A model generated the notes under the pieces. It was given only the letters and a program-made list of their open reading frames with translations, made no database searches and was not told the DNA's origin. Positions 7,599 to 10,832 of a stretch of DNA of 10,832 nucleotides are shown here, one piece after another. The stretch is from Flavobacteriaceae bacterium (lineage in GTDB: Bacteria; Bacteroidota; Bacteroidia; Flavobacteriales; Flavobacteriaceae). The stretch spans positions 1 through 10,832 of the forward strand of contig JABDPL010000112.1 of the NCBI GenBank assembly GCA_013042825.1, in the 5' to 3' direction. The position numbers and the translations under genes were made by a program. The first letter of the stretch is position 1, and each line of letters starts with the position of its first letter.

Positions 7599-7764
7599 CC
7601 ATATATCGTAGTACGCTCATTTACTATGTTATTCATGGTTTCACTTCAACAACCGAATAATTCATGCATTTAATTGGTGCGGTAATTTTTAATTGATACG
7701 GGTTTAACCCAACTAATTTGCTTTTATTCTGTTATATTAATTCCGAGATCTGTGAATTCTGATT

Positions 7765-7772
7765 TAAATTCG
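7765..7772 (+). promoter_or_regulatory. Candidate -7 box for the flippase-sulfotransferase unit
   Basis: TAAATTCG matches the Bacteroidota TAnnTTTG box at five of six defined positions. No TTG lies at the expected 17-23 nt upstream distance (only TTC at 7741-7743), so the assignment is tentative. It would give a leader of about 25 nt before the ATG at 7804. Confidence 0.25.
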
Positions 7773-7793
7773 CAAACCAGGCATAAATTCATG

Positions 7794-7798
7794 AGGAG
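7794..7798 (+). promoter_or_regulatory. Shine-Dalgarno sequence of the flippase gene
   Basis: AGGAG lies 5 nt ahead of the ATG at 7804 and fixes that start. A strong site of this kind is not seen ahead of gmd or fcl, as is usual in Bacteroidota, so it stands out. Confidence 0.6.
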
Positions 7799-7803
7799 AC
7801 GAT

Positions 7804-9120
7804 ATGGAGGGTCATTTAAAAACTCTTAGAGAATTTTTATTATCGGCTTACAGGAATGGGGGCAATTTGTTTATCATCAAACTCATTGGCCTTGCCTTGA
7901 ATTATGGGGTTCTACTACTTATTCTGTATTACTATGGTTTTGAGGGTAATGGGGAGTACGCGGTTAAACTGGAACTGGCCCGTGGCCTTAAAGTGTTTGT
8001 GGTTTTCGGCCTGGATTATCTTATCGTAAAAGAGGTTACCGCGCTGATAGAGGATTATACAGAAAATACCGGCCAGCTATTGGCGGTTTTTTTATTCAGC
8101 AATGTATTTTTCATTTCGATATTTCTTCTATTAAGCCTCTTCTTTGAGATCGATAACAATATCCTGTACTGGACACTTTTTATGGCCTTTTGGCGTTTTA
8201 TTAGTCATTTTTTCAGGGGCCGGGATAATATGTTGGCCTATGGGTTTTTCGAATTCGCCGTTTTTCAGGGGATCGTGTTCTCAAGCATCATACTGGCGAA
8301 TTTTGTTTTCAACACTATGCCTTTTGAATCCCTGATCAATATCCTGAATTTGATTGGTCTTGTTCTCTGTTTTATAGTGGTATTACCGAAAATGGCAAAA
8401 ACACAAAATCTGAGGGGATTCCTCAGCCTGATGAAAAAAGGCTGGAATAATATTCTTCGATACTATAAAAGAGGTTTGAATTTTGTTCTTACCAACTCAT
8501 CAAATATTCTTTCCGTCAGCATACTGTATATTATCATTAAAGACAATTATTCTTCCGAGGTCCTGGGAATCTATGATACCGTTTTAAAGTTTGCAATGAT
8601 AATTTCATTGCCCCTAATTGCCGTTTCCGGCAGAGTGATGACCCTTGCGGCGAAATACTTCAATCATAAAAAGATTCGCGAACTTAGAAATTACATTGGA
8701 AAGGTGACCAAAATGTTGATCCTGGGAAGCTCTATCCTAACGATTGGCGTATGTGTCTTCTTCTGGATATACTCCTCCTATTTCAATTTGGAATTAAAAG
8801 ATTATTGGCCGCTGTTTTTGATCCTGCTCGCCGCTCAACTGGTAAACAACTGGACCGGTCCTGTAGGTGTTGTACTGCAAGTGAGCAACAATGAAAAAAT
8901 CTTTAATCGAATCACGATAATATCGGCGATATATCTCATTATATCAACATTTATCTTTGCAAAGTTTTTTGATATTTATATTATTGCAGTTAATATGATC
9001 GTGTACTTACTCATGATCAACCTAATGTCTTTATACGTTCAGAAAAAGAAGCTTGGAATACAACCCCATGCCGATCTTTTCAGAAAAATCCATGAATCCG
9101 ATCACCCAAAAATACAATAG
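7804..9120 (+). CDS. Wzx-type polysaccharide flippase (MOP superfamily)
   Basis: A 438-residue polytopic membrane protein with about 12 predicted membrane helices spread from residue 18 to about 415. It shows the usual early pattern of such translocases (a first helix, then YGFEGNGEYAVKLELARGLKVFVVFGLDYLIVKEV around residues 44-78), a loop with the charged pattern FRGRDNM near residue 140, and a hydrophilic central loop near 200-225. Such proteins move undecaprenyl-linked glycan units from the cytoplasmic to the periplasmic side of the inner membrane. The start at 7804 is supported by AGGAG 5 nt upstream. Its 3' end overlaps the first sulfotransferase gene, linking export with sulfation. The specific Wzx substrate cannot be read from sequence, and a general polysaccharide exporter of the same superfamily is the alternative. 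Confidence 0.87.
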   Translation: MEGHLKTLREFLLSAYRNGGNLFIIKLIGLALNYGVLLLILYYYGFEGNGEYAVKLELARGLKVFVVFGLDYLIVKEVTALIEDYTENTGQLLAVFLFSNVFFISIFLLLSLFFEIDNNILYWTLFMAFWRFISHFFRGRDNMLAYGFFEFAVFQGIVFSSIILANFVFNTMPFESLINILNLIGLVLCFIVVLPKMAKTQNLRGFLSLMKKGWNNILRYYKRGLNFVLTNSSNILSVSILYIIIKDNYSSEVLGIYDTVLKFAMIISLPLIAVSGRVMTLAAKYFNHKKIRELRNYIGKVTKMLILGSSILTIGVCVFFWIYSSYFNLELKDYWPLFLILLAAQLVNNWTGPVGVVLQVSNNEKIFNRITIISAIYLIISTFIFAKFFDIYIIAVNMIVYLLMINLMSLYVQKKKLGIQPHADLFRKIHESDHPKIQ

Positions 9121-9901
9121 CTTAATTCGGTACGTTCTATGGCATGTACTCGCCAAAAAACTGAACTTGATTCACGTTGTTGAATATCCTAAATCGGGTG
9201 GGACCTGGTTGACGCAATTACTGTCTGATTACCTGGGGATATACTATCCGCGGAATGTTGTGCCAAAATTTAAACGTTCGGTTATTCACGGGCATTATGA
9301 GTACAGTAAAGCCTTTAATAAAACTATTTGTGTTATAAGGGATGGTAGAGATATTGCCGTTTCCTATTATCATCATATGCTTATCGGTAATGAAAAAATT
9401 CCGAAACGGATCACCGAGGAGAATAGAAAGAAACTGGGATTTAAGAACCCGGAAGATGTAAAAACCAATCTTCCGGAGTTTATCAGATATTTGAATGAAG
9501 ACTACACCAAAAGGTTTAACAGGCATCGATGGAGTGATTTTATAGAATCGTACGCAAAAGAAGAGGACGTGCTTCTGGTGAAATATGAGGATATGTTGGC
9601 AGACACTAAAAGTGTACTCCTGAAATGCTTACAATTTCTCGGGGAAACGGAAATCGATAACGAGAAGCTTGAGCAAACCATCCGGAAATATTCTTTTAGA
9701 AATCAAACCAAACGCGAGGCTGGCGAAGAGAACAAGAAGAGCTTTTTGAGAAAGGGAATTTCAGGAGACTGGAAGAATTATTTCACCCCTGAGGCCGTCA
9801 AGGTTTTTAAACAGTATTCAGGAGAATGCCTGCTTGAGTTAGGATACGAAAGTTCATCAGATTGGGAAGTTCAACAAAACCAAACAGGGATAGATGGCTG
9901 A
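9092..9901 (+). CDS. PAPS-dependent sulfotransferase, cytosolic SULT-like
   Basis: Transfers sulfate from PAPS to a hydroxyl or amino group, probably on a sugar. With the ATG at 9092 the protein has 269 residues. The 5'-phosphosulfate loop YPKSGGTW is at residues 32-39 (Gly in place of the usual first Thr of PKSGTTW). The 3'-phosphate region RDGRDIAVSYYHH begins at residue 83, and the C-terminal RKGISGDWKN is at 220-229, the classic Sulfotransfer_1 signature. There is no signal peptide or clear membrane anchor, so it should act in the cytoplasm. In-frame ATGs at 9053 and 9068 would lengthen it by 13 or 8 residues but increase the overlap with the flippase to 68 or 53 nt; the start at 9092 overlaps by 29 nt. 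The 3' end overlaps the next gene by 8 nt. The acceptor is unknown; context suggests the exported glycan. Confidence 0.93.
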   Translation: MNPITQKYNSLIRYVLWHVLAKKLNLIHVVEYPKSGGTWLTQLLSDYLGIYYPRNVVPKFKRSVIHGHYEYSKAFNKTICVIRDGRDIAVSYYHHMLIGNEKIPKRITEENRKKLGFKNPEDVKTNLPEFIRYLNEDYTKRFNRHRWSDFIESYAKEEDVLLVKYEDMLADTKSVLLKCLQFLGETEIDNEKLEQTIRKYSFRNQTKREAGEENKKSFLRKGISGDWKNYFTPEAVKVFKQYSGECLLELGYESSSDWEVQQNQTGIDG

Positions 9902-10814
9902 TCGACATGTAATAATTTGCGGAACGAGCAAAGCAGCCACCACATCTGTTTTTGAATACCTGTCTGATCATCATGAGGTTTGCGGATCATACATTAAACA
10001 AACCAATTATTTCCTCGATAAGGAGGTTCAGAAAAAATTCGGGCTGGATTCAATATACCCCTACAAAGAAAATCCTGAGCAATATCTTCAGTTCTTTTCG
10101 CATGAGGATCACAGCAACAAAAAAGTATTGCTGGAGGCCTCACCAGATTATATGTACTTCGAAGACACAGCTAAAAAGATCAAGAAGTTTTCCGGGTCAA
10201 GGGAAGTAAAGCTCGTATTTCTGCTGCGGGATCCAGTGACCAGAATGAAGTCCTGGTTTAATTTCGGGAAACAACAAAATCTACTCGATGAAAAAGCAGA
10301 TTTTAACACCTTCTACAAACAAAGCAAATTGTATAAGGATAAGGCCAACCTGTGTTTAATGGCTTACGAAACCGGGTTTTACAGCACATACCTTCCCGTT
10401 TATTTTGATCTTTTTGGCCATAAAAACGTGAACATTTACTTTTTTGAAGAACTCAATCATGACCCAAAGGCCTTTATGCAGCAGTTGTGCAGGGACCTTG
10501 ATATCGATGAAAACTTTTACACGGACTATGGGTTTGATTATCACAATGAAACCATAAAGATCAAATCGAAGGCTATAGCAAATGTCTATGATAACCTGCG
10601 ATCGTTTTATCTGAGAAAATTATATAAGGGACCCATCGGGATTGCCATTGGAGGAATTATAAAGAATACCATCAGTCCTATTTATAAACTGATCAACAGC
10701 GGTAAATTGACAAAACCTGAATTCGACGAGGAAAGTATCGGCCTGCTTAAACAGGATTATAAGAGCGAAAATGACAGGCTTCAGCAGCTTTTAAAAAAGA
10801 AGTTGCCATGGTAA
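9894..10814 (+). CDS. PAPS-dependent sulfotransferase, heparan-sulfate/NDST-like
   Basis: A second sulfotransferase, of a different subfamily from its neighbour. It has 306 residues and appears complete. The 5'-phosphosulfate loop GTSKAATTS is at residues 10-18 with the key Lys13, and the 3'-phosphate segment LLRDPVTRMKSWF starts at residue 110 (Arg112, Ser120). This arrangement resembles the carbohydrate sulfotransferases of the heparan-sulfate group. The end LQQLLKKKLPW fits the family's C-terminal pattern. It has no signal peptide or membrane helix at the N-terminus, so unlike the Golgi-membrane animal enzymes it should be cytoplasmic. A hydrophobic, Gly-rich stretch at about 243-262 is short of a sure membrane span. 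It starts 8 nt inside the preceding gene (ATG overlapping the TGA region), suggesting coupled synthesis. The acceptor sugar position cannot be read from sequence. Confidence 0.92.
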   Translation: MADRHVIICGTSKAATTSVFEYLSDHHEVCGSYIKQTNYFLDKEVQKKFGLDSIYPYKENPEQYLQFFSHEDHSNKKVLLEASPDYMYFEDTAKKIKKFSGSREVKLVFLLRDPVTRMKSWFNFGKQQNLLDEKADFNTFYKQSKLYKDKANLCLMAYETGFYSTYLPVYFDLFGHKNVNIYFFEELNHDPKAFMQQLCRDLDIDENFYTDYGFDYHNETIKIKSKAIANVYDNLRSFYLRKLYKGPIGIAIGGIIKNTISPIYKLINSGKLTKPEFDEESIGLLKQDYKSENDRLQQLLKKKLPW

Positions 10815-10832
10815 AACTTAAGACCGGTATAT

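Larger units (their letters stand above)
7490..7803. other. 314-nt non-coding gap between the lipoprotein and flippase genes
   Basis: No convincing gene is visible on either strand; open frames here are shadows without family features. The left half carries hairpin-forming sequences: TCTCTGC (7530-7536) pairing with GCAGAGA (7559-7565), the alternative CCTGC (7520-7524) with GCAGG (7542-7546), and a perfect 8-bp stem at 7575-7598. The right half is AT-rich and holds the palindrome GGGTTTAACCC (7700-7710), a possible -7 box and the flippase ribosome site. It plausibly separates two transcription units. Confidence 0.6.

Noticed and set aside
7399..7636. Two short minus-strand open frames covering the lipoprotein end and the gap
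   Set aside because: They overlap each other and the lipoprotein gene, show no family features, and a basic-looking stretch in one comes from the hairpin sequences.
7631..7793. ATTCATG occurring three times (7631, 7660, 7787) in the gap
   Set aside because: A 7-mer repeated with irregular spacing in AT-rich DNA is not clearly beyond chance and shows no array structure.
9053..9091. Longer N-terminus of the first sulfotransferase from the ATG at 9053
   Set aside because: It would overlap the flippase by 68 nt, and the added 13 residues carry no family feature; it is kept only as an alternative in the gene entry.

Overview
This window reads as part of a cell-surface polysaccharide locus from a Bacteroidota bacterium, most likely a marine Flavobacteriia member. 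The grounds are moderate to low GC, proteins rich in Lys/Ile/Asn, few Shine-Dalgarno sequences, a Bacteroidota-style lipoprotein, and best resemblance to flavobacterial forms of the sugar and sulfate-activation enzymes. No rRNA, tRNA, CRISPR array or insertion sequence is visible, and all genes are on the + strand.

Layout. (1) Bases 2-625 are the C-terminal two thirds of a dTDP-4-dehydrorhamnose reductase (rfbD/rmlD), cut by the window edge. (2) After a 103-nt gap holding an inverted repeat and a possible promoter come gmd and fcl, the two steps from GDP-mannose to GDP-L-fucose. (3) Overlapping the end of fcl, a tightly packed run encodes cysQ (PAP phosphatase), a tandem DUF2061 membrane protein, cysC (APS kinase), and cysD and cysN (ATP sulfurylase), followed by a small lipoprotein of unknown function. 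(4) A 314-nt non-coding gap with several hairpins follows. (5) The last block is a Wzx-type flippase and two sulfotransferases of different subfamilies, the three genes overlapping end to end.

Working together: rmlD and gmd/fcl supply deoxysugar nucleotides. CysDN and CysC make the sulfate donor PAPS. The two sulfotransferases use PAPS and release PAP, which CysQ removes. The flippase would export the lipid-linked glycan. No reductive branch (cysH, cysIJ) is present, so the likely purpose is sulfation of a fucose- and/or rhamnose-containing exopolysaccharide or capsule, not cysteine synthesis. The two genes without a clear role in this scheme, the DUF2061 protein and the lipoprotein, are the best candidates for undescribed parts.
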